A stretch of 64,000 nucleotides of DNA from Acidobacteriota bacterium. Its GTDB lineage: Bacteria; Acidobacteriota; Vicinamibacteria; Marinacidobacterales; Marinacidobacteraceae. Positions within the stretch are counted from its first letter, which is position 1. The number at the start of each line of letters is the position of its first letter. A program made the translations under genes and the position numbers. The notes under the pieces are model-generated. The model did not search any database. It worked only from the letters and a program-made list of their open reading frames with translations, and had not been told where the DNA came from. This document shows, in pieces, positions 7,763 through 16,416 of the stretch. Where the stretch lies: contig JAJEAO010000035.1 in NCBI GenBank assembly GCA_022822745.1, positions 1 through 64,000 on the forward strand. The letters run 5' to 3'.

Positions 7763-8914
7763 TCAGGGCCAGAGCGCGGCGCTGGCCACCCGCTCGGCGA
7801 AGCGTTCGGCAGGCCAGATCCGGATGCCGTCAGCCGAACGGAACGGCCGTTCCCCGGTGTACACGAGCACCCGGCGGACGACTCCCGGGAGTTCCTCGAT
7901 GGCCCGGAGCCCGCGCAGGAGCCCGGTGTGGCACCGCTTCGCGGCCTTCACCTCGATGGCGAGGAGTTCTCCGTCGCGTTCGAGCAGGAAGTCCACTTCG
8001 GATTGACGCTGGTGAACGGCCCGGTAGCTGAGGGAGTGGAACAGTTCGTGTTCGGCCGCGTGGGCGCGGATCGTGGTGAGAACCCAGCTCTCGAGCAGCG
8101 GCCCCCGCTCTTCCGGCGCGAGCGGACCGAAACGGCGCTTCACCGCCCGGACGATGCCCGGGTCCACCCAGTAGAGCTTCGGCGCGCGGCGCTCCCGGAC
8201 GCGCAGCCGCGAGTCGTAGGCGGGAAGCCGGTGCGCGAGCAGGGTGTCCTCGAGGATCTCGAGGTAGCCGCGAACTGTCGTGCGCGCCACGCCGGCATCC
8301 CGGGCGATCCCCGACACGTTCACGACCTGCCCGTTCATCAGCGCCGCCACGCGAAGGAACCGCGCGAAGCCGGCGAGGTTCCGGGCGGCCGCTTCGGCGC
8401 GGATCTCCTCCTGGAGATACAGCATCACCCAGGCGTCGAGGACTTCGCGGCGACGCGGACTGGTCCAGATCAGCGGGATCGAACCCCACCGGAGCACGGC
8501 GTCGAGGTCGAAGTCCCCGCCGAGTTCGGCGGCGGTCAGGGGGAACATCGTGCGCAGCAGGGCGCGGCCGGCGAGAAGGTTCACGCCCGCCCGGCGCAGC
8601 TTCCTCGCGCTGGAGCCGAGGAGGGCGAAGCGCAGTCGCCTCTTCTCGATCCAGCGATGGACCTCGTTCAGGAGTCCGGGGAGGCGCTGGATCTCGTCCA
8701 CCACGACGCGGCTTCCGCGGGGCAGGCGCGCCATCGTCTGCCCGAACAGCGACGGGTCGGCGAGCAGGTCGTGGTAGAGGTGCTGGTCGAGCAGATCGAG
8801 GCGGGTCGCTTCGGGGAAGGCCGCCTCCGCCCAGGTGCTCTTCCCCACGCCGCGCAGCCCCAGGAGGAAGAAGCTCTGCTCCGGCGCCCGCAGGAATCGC
8901 GGGTAGGTGACCAT
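7763..8914 (-). CDS. DUF4143 AAA-family ATPase
   Basis: The 383-residue product has Walker A GLRGVGKST, Walker B VVVDEIQR and the GSSARKLRRAGVNLLAGRA sensor block. A central winged-helix segment (ARTTVRGYLEILEDT) and a C-terminal DUF4143 domain with EVDFL and IEVKA follow. The E-V-K motif is intact here, unlike in the next gene. It is a different subfamily from the downstream ATPase at 6521-7678 (low similarity outside the motifs). Role unknown. A hairpin immediately upstream covers the initiation region. Confidence 0.9.
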   Translation of the reverse strand: MVTYPRFLRAPEQSFFLLGLRGVGKSTWAEAAFPEATRLDLLDQHLYHDLLADPSLFGQTMARLPRGSRVVVDEIQRLPGLLNEVHRWIEKRRLRFALLGSSARKLRRAGVNLLAGRALLRTMFPLTAAELGGDFDLDAVLRWGSIPLIWTSPRRREVLDAWVMLYLQEEIRAEAAARNLAGFARFLRVAALMNGQVVNVSGIARDAGVARTTVRGYLEILEDTLLAHRLPAYDSRLRVRERRAPKLYWVDPGIVRAVKRRFGPLAPEERGPLLESWVLTTIRAHAAEHELFHSLSYRAVHQRQSEVDFLLERDGELLAIEVKAAKRCHTGLLRGLRAIEELPGVVRRVLVYTGERPFRSADGIRIWPAERFAERVASAALWP

Positions 8915-8916
8915 GA

Positions 8917-8947
8917 CGCCGCCGATAATACGTGAAAATCGGCGGCG
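8917..8947 (-). promoter_or_regulatory. perfect inverted repeat over ATPase promoter/start
   Basis: A perfect 10-bp inverted repeat (CGCCGCCGAT/ATCGGCGGCG) with an 11-base loop lies three bases before the ATG of the ATPase gene. A TATTAT -10-like hexamer (8930-8925) straddles its arm and loop. The loop-side sequence GATTTTCAC (minus strand) is also found in the operator of the neighbouring ATPase. Either an operator or an RNA hairpin limiting translation is possible. Confidence 0.5.
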
Positions 8948-9004
8948 ACCTGTTCGGATTTCGCGCTTGCAGGTCCACCGGGTCGCGACCCGGCCCGCCC
9001 CCGG

Positions 9005-10552
9005 TCAGGCGGGGCGGGGGAGGCGCGGCACGGTGAACGGGCTCTCCTCGAGCACCTGTCGCCAGATCCGCTTCCCCACCGCGTCGGCCTCGCGCAGGAT
9101 GGCGTCCTCGTCCATGGTGAGAACCCGGCGGTCGCGCATGACGAACTCGCCGTCCACCATGACGCTCTCGATGTCCCCCGGATGGCCGCTGTGGACCAGC
9201 GCCGAGAGGAAGCGCCCGGCAGGCACGAGATGCGCCCGCAGGGTGTTCACGACGAGGAGGTCGGCCTTCTTTCCCACCTCCAGCGTTCCGATCTCGTCGG
9301 ACTGCTGGACCGCCATCGCGCCGCCCTGGGTGCAGTCGGCGAGGATGTCCTCCGGCTGGGGGGCGAGGCCGGGCACCTCGTCGCCGTCGCGGTTCCGCCG
9401 GATCCGCTCGGTCAGCATCGCGATCCGCATGACCTCGAACACGTCGTTCGTGTTGTTGTCGGTGCCCAGCGCGATGGGGCAGCCGGCGGTCCGCAGCTCC
9501 GGGATCGGGGGGGCGATCCCGCGGTTCGAGGCCATTCCCGCCTGGTGGGCGATGATCGTCCGGGATCGGCCGAGAAGCGCGACTTCCTCGTGGTTCACGT
9601 AGCGGGCGTGCGCCGCGAAGAGACGCGGGCCGAGGAAGTCGTGGCGGTCGAGGTATTCCGTGGGCCGGAGCCGGTGGTGCATGACCATGTACTCGTACTC
9701 GGCCCGGCTCTGGTTCAGGTGGATCGTGTAGCCGAGGTCGTGGGTCTCGGCGAACTCGCGGACGGCGCGGAGCAGTTCGGGCGAGGAGGTCTCGGCGAGC
9801 GACGCCGCCGGGAAGACCGAGATGCGGCCGTTCCGCTCGCCGTGCCAGGTCGTGAACAGGTCGCTGATCCGCTCCATGCCCTCGTCGCGGAGCCGGTCCG
9901 AGAAGCGCGGCGCGTCGCTCACGCCCCGGGCCATCGCCCGCGTGGACATCGGCCCGGGGACGTTCTCGGCATCCCGGATCCCCTCGGCGAACACGCACCG
10001 GAGCCCCGAGTCGGCGAGCACGGAGGCCTGCCGCTGGACGTTGCCGGTGTACTCCACGATCGTGGTCGTCCCGGTGCGGATCGCTTCGAGCGCGGCCACC
10101 GCGACCATGAGGTTCCCCTCCTCGCCCTCGAGCAGGCTGGCGGGCGACACCGAGAGGTTCGCGGTGTTCGGGAAGCCGAAGTCCTCGTTGAAGCCGCGGG
10201 CGATCACCGCCCGCATGTGGGCGTGACAGTTGATCAGGCCCGGGATCAGCGCCTTGTGCCGCCCGTCGTACGGCTCGGCGCCGGGGAAGCGCGAGAGAAC
10301 CTCGTCGGTGGGGCCGATCGCGGCGATCCGCCCTCCCTCCACCGCGAGAGCGACGTCGTCCCGGGTTTCGTCCGGGTTCGCGACGGTCGTGTTCGTGAAC
10401 ACGACGGCCCCGTCCTGCGCCGCGGCGCCCGCCCGTCCGGGGATGGCGGAGAGGACCGCCGCGCCGCCCGCTCCCGCGAGCACCTCCCGCCGGGTGAGCC
10501 CGCGCCGGGAACTCGGCGCCGGATCCGGATGCCGTTCGGTGGATGTCGCCAT
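9005..10552 (-). CDS. Tat-exported amidohydrolase (ATZ/TRZ, deaminase-like)
   Basis: The 515-residue product carries a twin-arginine signal (TRREVL at 20-25, then a hydrophobic stretch). A metal-dependent hydrolase follows: NCHAHMRA (H110, H112), HARYV, and GTDNNTND supplying the catalytic Asp. Composition resembles the ATZ/TRZ and 5'-methylthioadenosine/guanine-deaminase superfamily, which removes amino or chloro groups from ring compounds. Substrate unknown. Start chosen at 10552 because GGAGG lies about eight bases upstream; an in-frame ATG 24 bases earlier is less likely. Confidence 0.88.
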   Translation of the reverse strand: MATSTERHPDPAPSSRRGLTRREVLAGAGGAAVLSAIPGRAGAAAQDGAVVFTNTTVANPDETRDDVALAVEGGRIAAIGPTDEVLSRFPGAEPYDGRHKALIPGLINCHAHMRAVIARGFNEDFGFPNTANLSVSPASLLEGEEGNLMVAVAALEAIRTGTTTIVEYTGNVQRQASVLADSGLRCVFAEGIRDAENVPGPMSTRAMARGVSDAPRFSDRLRDEGMERISDLFTTWHGERNGRISVFPAASLAETSSPELLRAVREFAETHDLGYTIHLNQSRAEYEYMVMHHRLRPTEYLDRHDFLGPRLFAAHARYVNHEEVALLGRSRTIIAHQAGMASNRGIAPPIPELRTAGCPIALGTDNNTNDVFEVMRIAMLTERIRRNRDGDEVPGLAPQPEDILADCTQGGAMAVQQSDEIGTLEVGKKADLLVVNTLRAHLVPAGRFLSALVHSGHPGDIESVMVDGEFVMRDRRVLTMDEDAILREADAVGKRIWRQVLEESPFTVPRLPRPA

Positions 10553-10621
10553 GGTGTTGATCCTCCCTCGGGTCAAGACTACTGCCGCGTCCGGCGCGGC
10601 GTGGCGGACGCGAGCCCCGCG

Positions 10622-10627
10622 TAGAAT
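10622..10627 (+). promoter_or_regulatory. -10-like TAGAAT
   Basis: This TAGAAT hexamer lies 17 bases before the TTG start of the acyl-CoA dehydrogenase gene. The same hexamer recurs before several genes in the window (15766, 56292, 61550 and 7685 regions). No convincing -35 box is visible. Confidence 0.4.
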
Positions 10628-10644
10628 TCCCGACTCGGTTTCCC

Positions 10645-12516
10645 TTGAGTTCTCCCATCGACACCTCCCGGCTGTCGGCGGCGGCGCGCGCCGCCTTCGA
10701 GCTGGCCGAGGCCTCCCGCGAGACCGGGTGGCGCTATCCGACCTTCGCCGGCGGACTCTTCCTCGGGCGGCTTCACACCGGTCTCGTCCGCCCCTATCCG
10801 GATGCCGGAGTGGAGCCGGAAGGCGAGAGGTTCCTGAAGCGGCTCGAGGCCTTCCTGCTCGAGTCGGTGGACGCGGACGAGATCGACCGCACCGGCGAGA
10901 TCCCCGATGAAGTCCTCGCGGAGCTGGCCCGGATGGGGGCGTTCGGCATCAAGATCCCGAAGGAGTACGGGGGTCTCGGGCTCTCCCAGCGGACCTACAC
11001 CCGGTCGGCGATCCTGCTCGGAAGCCACTGCGGCAGCCTCGCCTCGCTGATCTCGGCGCACCAGTCCATCGGGATCGCCCAGCCGATCCTGCTCTTCGGG
11101 ACCGACGCCCAGAAGCGGGACTTCCTGCCGCAGGTGGCGGCGGGAGACATCTCGGCATTCGCGCTGACGGAGGTCTCGGTGGGCTCCGACGCCGCCCGGA
11201 TGGAGGCGCGCGCCGAGCCGACTCCGGACGGGCGCCACTTCATCCTGAACGGCGAGAAGCTGTGGTGCACCAACGGCACGAAAGCGCGCTGGCTGGTCGT
11301 CATGGCCCGCACTCCGGCCCCGAAGCCGGGTGGCCGCGAGGGGATCACCACCTTCATCGTGGACACCCGCTGGCCCGGCGTCGAGGTCGTGCGCCGCTGC
11401 CGGTTCATGGGCCTGAAGGCGCTCTACAACGGCGTCATGCGGTTCACCGAAGTGCGGATTCCGCGGGAGAACGTGCTCGGGCCGGTGGGGAAGGGGCTGC
11501 GGGTCGCGCTGACCACGCTGAACACCGGACGCCTCACGCTTCCCGGCATCTGCATCGGCACCGCGAAGCGGTCGCTCTACATCGCGCGGACCTGGGGGCG
11601 GGAGCGGGTCCAGTGGGGCGCGCCGATCGGGAAGCACGCGGCGATCGCCGACAAGATCGGCCGCATGGCGGCGACCACGTTCGCCATGGACGCGATGTCC
11701 GACCTGACCTCGCTGCTCGTGGACATCGGCGGGGCCGATATCCGGATCGAAGCGGCGATCTCGAAGATGTACGCCAGCGAGGCGGCGTGGCGCATCGCCG
11801 ACGAGACGGTCCAGGTGCTCGGCGGCCGCGGCTACGAGACCGCGGATTCCCTCGCCGCCCGCGGAGAGCGGCCGTTCCCGGCGGAGCGCACCCTGCGGGA
11901 CAACCGGATCAACACGATCTTCGAGGGCTCGAGCGAGATCCTCCGTCTGTTCATCGCCCGCGAGGTTCTCGACCCCCACCTCACCCGAGCCGGAGCGGTC
12001 CTGAATCCGTCGGTCCCGCTCGGCCGCCGGATCCGGACGGCGCTTCGGGCCGGGCTGTTCTACGCGCCGTGGTACCTGCGGTTGTGGCTGCCCTTCGGCG
12101 CCCCCTCGGGCGGCGCGCGGTGGGCCCGGCGCCATCTCGGTTTCGTGGCCGCGAGCAGCCGGAAGCTGGCGCGGAGCCTGTTCCACGCCATGCTGCGCCA
12201 CGGGCAGGGCCTCGAGAAGCGGCAGGTTCTGCTGGCCCGGTTCGTGGACTACGGCGCCGAGCTGTACGCGCAGGTCGCCACGGTCGTGCGCGCCGAAGCC
12301 CTCATCGCCCGGGGGGCCGAGGAGTGCGAAGTGCTGCCGCTGGTGGACGCTTTCTGCGCCGGGTCGAGAACCCGGATTGCCGGGATCCGCCGCGGGATCC
12401 GCCGGAACGACGACCGGCGGACCTACGACCTCGCCCAGGAGTTCCTGAAGGACGACTGTCCGTTCCCGACGCTGCTGGACGGCCGGGTCCCGAACCGCTA
12501 CGACCCCCCGGCGTAG
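10645..12516 (+). CDS. acyl-CoA dehydrogenase (large, VLCAD/ACAD9-like)
   Basis: The 623-residue flavoenzyme catalyses alpha,beta-dehydrogenation of acyl-CoA in fatty-acid oxidation. The FAD-binding and substrate signature ALTEVSVGSDAA is present, then LNGEKLWCTNG and the catalytic segment INTIFEGSSEIL (about 424-435). A ~190-residue C-terminal extension makes it longer than the common ~385-residue dehydrogenases and similar in length to VLCAD-type enzymes. The start is TTG with a TAGAAT -10-like box 17 bases upstream. It is divergent from the amidohydrolase gene. Confidence 0.92.
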   Translation: MSSPIDTSRLSAAARAAFELAEASRETGWRYPTFAGGLFLGRLHTGLVRPYPDAGVEPEGERFLKRLEAFLLESVDADEIDRTGEIPDEVLAELARMGAFGIKIPKEYGGLGLSQRTYTRSAILLGSHCGSLASLISAHQSIGIAQPILLFGTDAQKRDFLPQVAAGDISAFALTEVSVGSDAARMEARAEPTPDGRHFILNGEKLWCTNGTKARWLVVMARTPAPKPGGREGITTFIVDTRWPGVEVVRRCRFMGLKALYNGVMRFTEVRIPRENVLGPVGKGLRVALTTLNTGRLTLPGICIGTAKRSLYIARTWGRERVQWGAPIGKHAAIADKIGRMAATTFAMDAMSDLTSLLVDIGGADIRIEAAISKMYASEAAWRIADETVQVLGGRGYETADSLAARGERPFPAERTLRDNRINTIFEGSSEILRLFIAREVLDPHLTRAGAVLNPSVPLGRRIRTALRAGLFYAPWYLRLWLPFGAPSGGARWARRHLGFVAASSRKLARSLFHAMLRHGQGLEKRQVLLARFVDYGAELYAQVATVVRAEALIARGAEECEVLPLVDAFCAGSRTRIAGIRRGIRRNDDRRTYDLAQEFLKDDCPFPTLLDGRVPNRYDPPA

Positions 12517-12552
12517 CGTCCTGTTCATGGCGCGCTGCCCGCACGGCCCGGT

Positions 12553-12740
12553 TTGCCGGCGCGCCGGGCCGGTTCTCGCGGTAGCGGCCCCGCCCGGCAC
12601 GGGTACGCCGGCGCCACCCCTGCCGGCGCATTGCCGGCGCGCCGGGCCAGTTCTCCCGGTGGGGGCCCCGCCCGGCAGTGAGTACGCTGGCGACGCTGGG
12701 AAGGAGCGCGAATTGCCGCTCTGGAGAGCGGCGCTCCATA
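12553..12740. repeat. palindromic GC-rich repeat block, copy 1
   Basis: Two degenerate copies (12553-12613, 12631-12692) of a ~60-base unit beginning TTGCCGGCGCGCCGGGCC are followed by a hairpin unit (12711-12740). The hairpin is GCCGCTC-TGGA-GAGCGGC followed by GCTCCATA. Further decayed pieces continue to about 12890. The same units occur at 56728-56910 with a compensatory change in the hairpin stem. The block fills most of the 392-base gap 12517-12908, where I see no real gene. Confidence 0.85.
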
Positions 12741-12908
12741 GGCGCCGGCGCGTTTGTGGCGCGGTGCCGCTCTGGAGAACCCCTACCGGGAGAACCGGGG
12801 CGCTCCATAGGATTGGCGCTCCATACCAAGTTGCGCCGGGGCAGTGGTATGGAGCGCCGGGCAGTTCTCCGGGTGACCGGCAGTCCAAATGCCCATGAAC
12901 GACGCCCC

Positions 12909-13952
12909 ATGAATGAACCCCTGACGCGAGCCGTTGGCCGTGGGCCGCGCGTTCGCAGCGCCGTTGCCATTGCGCTGGCGACGGCGATCCTGGCCGCGTG
13001 CGGTGGGGGATCGGCGCCGCCGCCAACGGAGCCGGACCGCACCAGCGAGTCGCCCCGCCGCGTGTGGCTGGACGTGGATCCCGCGGTCATGCCCGGCGGC
13101 CACGAGCCCGACGACGGGGTGGCCATGGTCACCGCCTTCCACTCGCCCGAAATCGAGGTCGTCGGCGTCAGCACTGTGTTCGGCAACGCTCCCGTCGAGA
13201 TCGGCCACCCGATCGCCATCGAGATCGCCCGGCGGTTCGGGCCGCCGGGACTGCCGGTCCACCGGGGAGCGGCGGCGCCCGGCGGCGCCCTCACCGACGC
13301 GGCGCGGGCGCTCATCGAGGCGCTGGAGCGCGAGCCGCTCACGATTCTCGTGCTCGGCCCGGCGACGAACCTGGCCACCGCGCTCCGAATGCGGCCCGAC
13401 CTTGCCGCTCGGATCGAGAATCTGGTGGCGGTGATCGGACGGCGGCCCGGGCAGCCGCTCCGGTTCCCGGGGAGCCCGATTCGCTACTCGGACTTCAACT
13501 TCGAGCTCGATCCGGAAGCGGCCGAGGTGGCGCTCGCGAGCGGAGCGCCAACCACCCTCGTCCCGTTCGCGTTCGCGGTGGAAGTCCCGATCGGCGCCGA
13601 CCAGTGGCGCGCGCTCGCCGGGACGCCGTTCTGGGAGGTCTTCGAGACGCCCATCGAGGACTACCTCGACTGGTTCGAGGCCGAGACGGGTCGTCGGGCG
13701 ACCTATCCGTTCGACTCCTACGCGGTGCTGAGCCTGCTCGTCCCCGATCTCTTCCGGTGCGGGCATCGGGTTGCCGCGGTCCGAGACGGTCCCGCTGATG
13801 CGGAGCGGGATGAGGGCGGCGAGAAGCCCTGGCTCTCGCCGGCGCAGTCCGGCGCCTCCGGGGAGGTGGCCGGCTTTCCGGTCAACTGGTGCGACGCGCC
13901 CCGGCCGGGTCTCGCCGAGGAGCTGCTCCGCCGCCTGGCAGCCCTCCGGTAG
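12909..13952 (+). CDS. nucleoside hydrolase family lipoprotein
   Basis: The 347-residue product has a signal peptide with lipobox LAAC (Cys31). It resembles inosine-uridine preferring nucleoside hydrolases, which split N-glycosidic bonds of nucleosides. The core motifs are GVSTVFGN, LVLGPATNLA and a C-terminal FDSYAV segment. The family's Ca2+ motif (normally DxDxxxDD) is stretched here: D55 and D57 are followed by an insertion before D68-D69. The protein is probably exported to scavenge nucleosides. The ATG at 12909 is the first start after the repeat block that gives a normal signal peptide. Confidence 0.82.
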   Translation: MNEPLTRAVGRGPRVRSAVAIALATAILAACGGGSAPPPTEPDRTSESPRRVWLDVDPAVMPGGHEPDDGVAMVTAFHSPEIEVVGVSTVFGNAPVEIGHPIAIEIARRFGPPGLPVHRGAAAPGGALTDAARALIEALEREPLTILVLGPATNLATALRMRPDLAARIENLVAVIGRRPGQPLRFPGSPIRYSDFNFELDPEAAEVALASGAPTTLVPFAFAVEVPIGADQWRALAGTPFWEVFETPIEDYLDWFEAETGRRATYPFDSYAVLSLLVPDLFRCGHRVAAVRDGPADAERDEGGEKPWLSPAQSGASGEVAGFPVNWCDAPRPGLAEELLRRLAALR

Positions 13953-14152
13953 GCAGAGCCGGGGAGCTCTGGTTTTCCGGACCGGCAAACGTGGAGCGCC
14001 CGAGTGCGCCCGGTGGAGGCTCTCCCGAGCGCCCCGTCCAGCGTCGTTCCGCGCCGCGCCGGCGCCCGGAGCACCGGCGGAGTCCGACATTCCGTGGGCG
14101 CCGGGCGGCAAGCCTGCCGCTCCGGCTGCTAAATTCCCGCGTTCCGCCGGGA

Positions 14153-14229
14153 GCGCCTGTAGCTCAGTGGATTAGAGCGCTTGCCTCCGGAGCAAGAAGT
14201 CAGAGGTTCGAGTCCTCTCAGGCGTACCA
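14153..14229 (+). tRNA. tRNA-Arg (CCG)
   Basis: A complete 77-base cloverleaf has acceptor GCGCCTG pairing with CAGGCGT (one G-T pair). The anticodon loop is CTCCGGA, giving anticodon CCG, and the T-loop is GGTTCGAGTCC. The 3' CCA is encoded. Confidence 0.96.
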
Positions 14230-14267
14230 GCGGGGTCGGGGCGGGTGGCCGTCCCCGGGCGCCGCGT

Positions 14268-14344
<77 letters not shown>

Positions 14345-14451
14345 CCGGGGCTCTTGCGGCGCCGGACCGATCTCCGGGCCGGCTCTCTCCCGGTCCTGTC
14401 GGCGGGAGCGAGGGCGGGCGCTCCAGACCGGCGCTCATCGCTCACCTTTCC

Positions 14452-15768
14452 ATGCCAGCCCCCGAGCCGGACCCGGCCGTTCTGTCCCGCCGGATCCTCG
14501 TCCGCTCCCCGGAGATCCGGATCAAGGGCCGCAACCGGGGTTCCTTCCGGGAGGCGCTGAAGCGGAACATCGGTCGAAGACTGTTGCCGCTCGGGCCCGG
14601 GTGGAAGGCCAGTTCCATCGGCGACCGGGTCTGGGTGGAAGTCCCGCCCGGCCGGGAGCGGGACCTCGACGACGCCCTCGACCGGATCTCGACCGTCTTC
14701 GGGCTCCAGCTCGCGCTCCCCGCCTACCTCATCCCGCGTCGGGACGGGCAGAACCGGGAGGTTCCCGCGGAGCGGACGGCGCAGATGGCCCTGGAACTCG
14801 CCTGCCGCCTCGCTTCGCGGGAACCTCCGCCCCCGGGCGGAGGGTTTGCGTTGCGCGTGCGTCGCCGGAACAAGGGATTCCCGATCCGCTCGCAGCGGCT
14901 CGCCAAGGAGATCGGGCGCGCCGTCCTCGACCGGAGCCCGTGGGAGCGCGTGGACCTGAGCCACCCCGCGCTCACCGTGTTCATCGAGGCGCACGAAGAG
15001 GCGCTCTACGTGTGGACCCGCCGGATCCAGGGTCCGGGCGGGCTTCCGGTCGGTTCGGCCGCGCGGGTCGTGGCCCTCCTCTCGGGCGGGTTCGACTCGC
15101 CGGTGGCGGCGTGGATGGTGGCCGGTCGCGGCTGTCGCGTGGACTTCGTGCATCTCACGCCCGGCCGCGCCGACCCGGACGAACCCTCCGCGGCGAAGGC
15201 CATCCGGCTCGCCCGGTCCCTGTCGCGCTTCACCGGCCGCTCGCGGCTAGTGCTCGTGCCCTACACCCACTTCGATCTCGGGCTCGTCGGCAGCCGGACC
15301 GGGTACGAGGCGCTCCTGTTCCGGCGCTTCGCCTTCCGCGTGGGGCAGGCCGTCGCCCGCCGCTTCGGGGCGGGGGCGCTGGTCACCGGGGACAGCCTGT
15401 CCCAGGTCGCTTCCCAGACGCTCGAGAACCTGGTCACCGCGGACCATGCCGTGACCCTGCCCGTCCTGCGTCCCCTCGTCGGCCTGGACAAGGCGGCCAT
15501 CATGCGGCGGGCCGAGGGGATCGGCACCTGGGACATCTCGGCCACCCCGGCGAGAGACTGCTGCGCCCTGATCACCGGCGCTCCCCGCACCCGCTCCCGG
15601 CCGCGCCGAGTCGCCGAGGTCGAGGCGCGCCTGTTCCCCGACCCCGAGGACCTCATCCGGGAATCGCTCGCCGAGTCGCTCATCGGGACCGTCGAGTGCG
15701 GCGAGGCGCCCGATGCCTTCGGACCGCCGCGCCGTTTCGCGCCGACTCCCGCCCGCGCCGCTCCGTAG
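14452..15768 (+). CDS. thiI: tRNA 4-thiouridine synthetase ThiI
   Basis: The 438-residue product has the ThiI layout: an N-terminal ferredoxin-like/THUMP RNA-binding part (RSPEIRIKGRNRGSF onward), then a PP-loop ATP pyrophosphatase domain with SGGFDS (211-216). ThiI activates U8 of tRNA for thiolation. A rhodanese domain is absent, as in many bacteria. A Cys pair (370-371) in ARDCCAL corresponds to the active-site cysteine region. The gene sits just downstream of two tRNA genes on the same strand. Confidence 0.93.
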   Translation: MPAPEPDPAVLSRRILVRSPEIRIKGRNRGSFREALKRNIGRRLLPLGPGWKASSIGDRVWVEVPPGRERDLDDALDRISTVFGLQLALPAYLIPRRDGQNREVPAERTAQMALELACRLASREPPPPGGGFALRVRRRNKGFPIRSQRLAKEIGRAVLDRSPWERVDLSHPALTVFIEAHEEALYVWTRRIQGPGGLPVGSAARVVALLSGGFDSPVAAWMVAGRGCRVDFVHLTPGRADPDEPSAAKAIRLARSLSRFTGRSRLVLVPYTHFDLGLVGSRTGYEALLFRRFAFRVGQAVARRFGAGALVTGDSLSQVASQTLENLVTADHAVTLPVLRPLVGLDKAAIMRRAEGIGTWDISATPARDCCALITGAPRTRSRPRRVAEVEARLFPDPEDLIRESLAESLIGTVECGEAPDAFGPPRRFAPTPARAAP

Positions 15769-15771
15769 AAT
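15766..15771 (+). promoter_or_regulatory. -10-like TAGAAT, leaderless arrangement
   Basis: TAGAAT ends seven bases before the ATG at 15779, so transcription would begin at or near the start codon. It overlaps the stop codon of thiI. No clear -35 box is seen. Confidence 0.45.
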
Positions 15772-15778
15772 CGTCGGC

Positions 15779-16342
15779 ATGGCCCCTTCTCTTCGACCTC
15801 CGGCCGTGGCCGTCGCCGTCCTCGCGGCGTCGGCCGCCCTTGCGTCGGCCCAGGCGCCACGCCGCCCGCCCGAACCGTTTCCCGTCTTCGTGCACGCCAC
15901 CGAGACGGACGACGCCGAGCGCGCCGAGGCGATCGCCGCGGCGCTGGTGGAGGTGCGGGAGGGAGTGCAGCGCCGGCGCAACTGGTTCCGGCTGACGGAC
16001 GACCGCGAGGAAGCGGCTCTCACGCTGCGCGTCACGAGCTACCGGCACACGCAGCAGATGAGGCCGAAGCTGGACCGGCAGTTCATCAACGGCCAGCTCC
16101 AGATCATCGAGGGCAGCGAGGTGATCGATGTCCACTATGTGGACGCGGTCGCCTCCGCCCCCGGCTCGACCGTGCGGGGGTCGCTGAGCGGTTTCGATGA
16201 GCGGGAGCGCGGCTCCAGTCTGCAGAACGCGGCGCGTCACCTCGCCGAACTGTTCGAGGACTTCGTGAAGGAGCATTACCAGGCGGTGACGAGTCGCGAA
16301 CCGTCTGGTTGGCCCATGCCCGGCGCCCGGCCGGGGGAGTAG
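15779..16342 (+). CDS. exported hypothetical protein
   Basis: The 187-residue product has a clean Sec signal peptide (hydrophobic to ALASAQ, about residue 25). I do not recognise a family. The mature part is alpha/beta with an acidic helix (DDAERAEAIAAALVEVREG), a basic strand region, and a C-terminal helix ending in EHYQAV. Because no ribosome binding site but a TAGAAT hexamer precedes it, the message may be leaderless. Confidence 0.75.
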   Translation: MAPSLRPPAVAVAVLAASAALASAQAPRRPPEPFPVFVHATETDDAERAEAIAAALVEVREGVQRRRNWFRLTDDREEAALTLRVTSYRHTQQMRPKLDRQFINGQLQIIEGSEVIDVHYVDAVASAPGSTVRGSLSGFDERERGSSLQNAARHLAELFEDFVKEHYQAVTSREPSGWPMPGARPGE

Positions 16343-16416
16343 AGTTTTCGGCTCCCCGTCCCGAGGGGGCCCGGCGGCGGGGCCGGCCGCGCCCGCACCA
16401 GCAAGGGGGAGCGGCC

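Noticed and set aside
12526..12898. Short ORFs inside the repeat block
   Set aside because: They follow palindromic repeats on both strands and encode no conserved protein; the block is better explained as repeats.
12678..12908. N-terminal extension of the nucleoside hydrolase through the repeat block
   Set aside because: The extension consists of translated repeat sequence and would bury the signal peptide. The start at 12909 gives a normal lipoprotein N-terminus.
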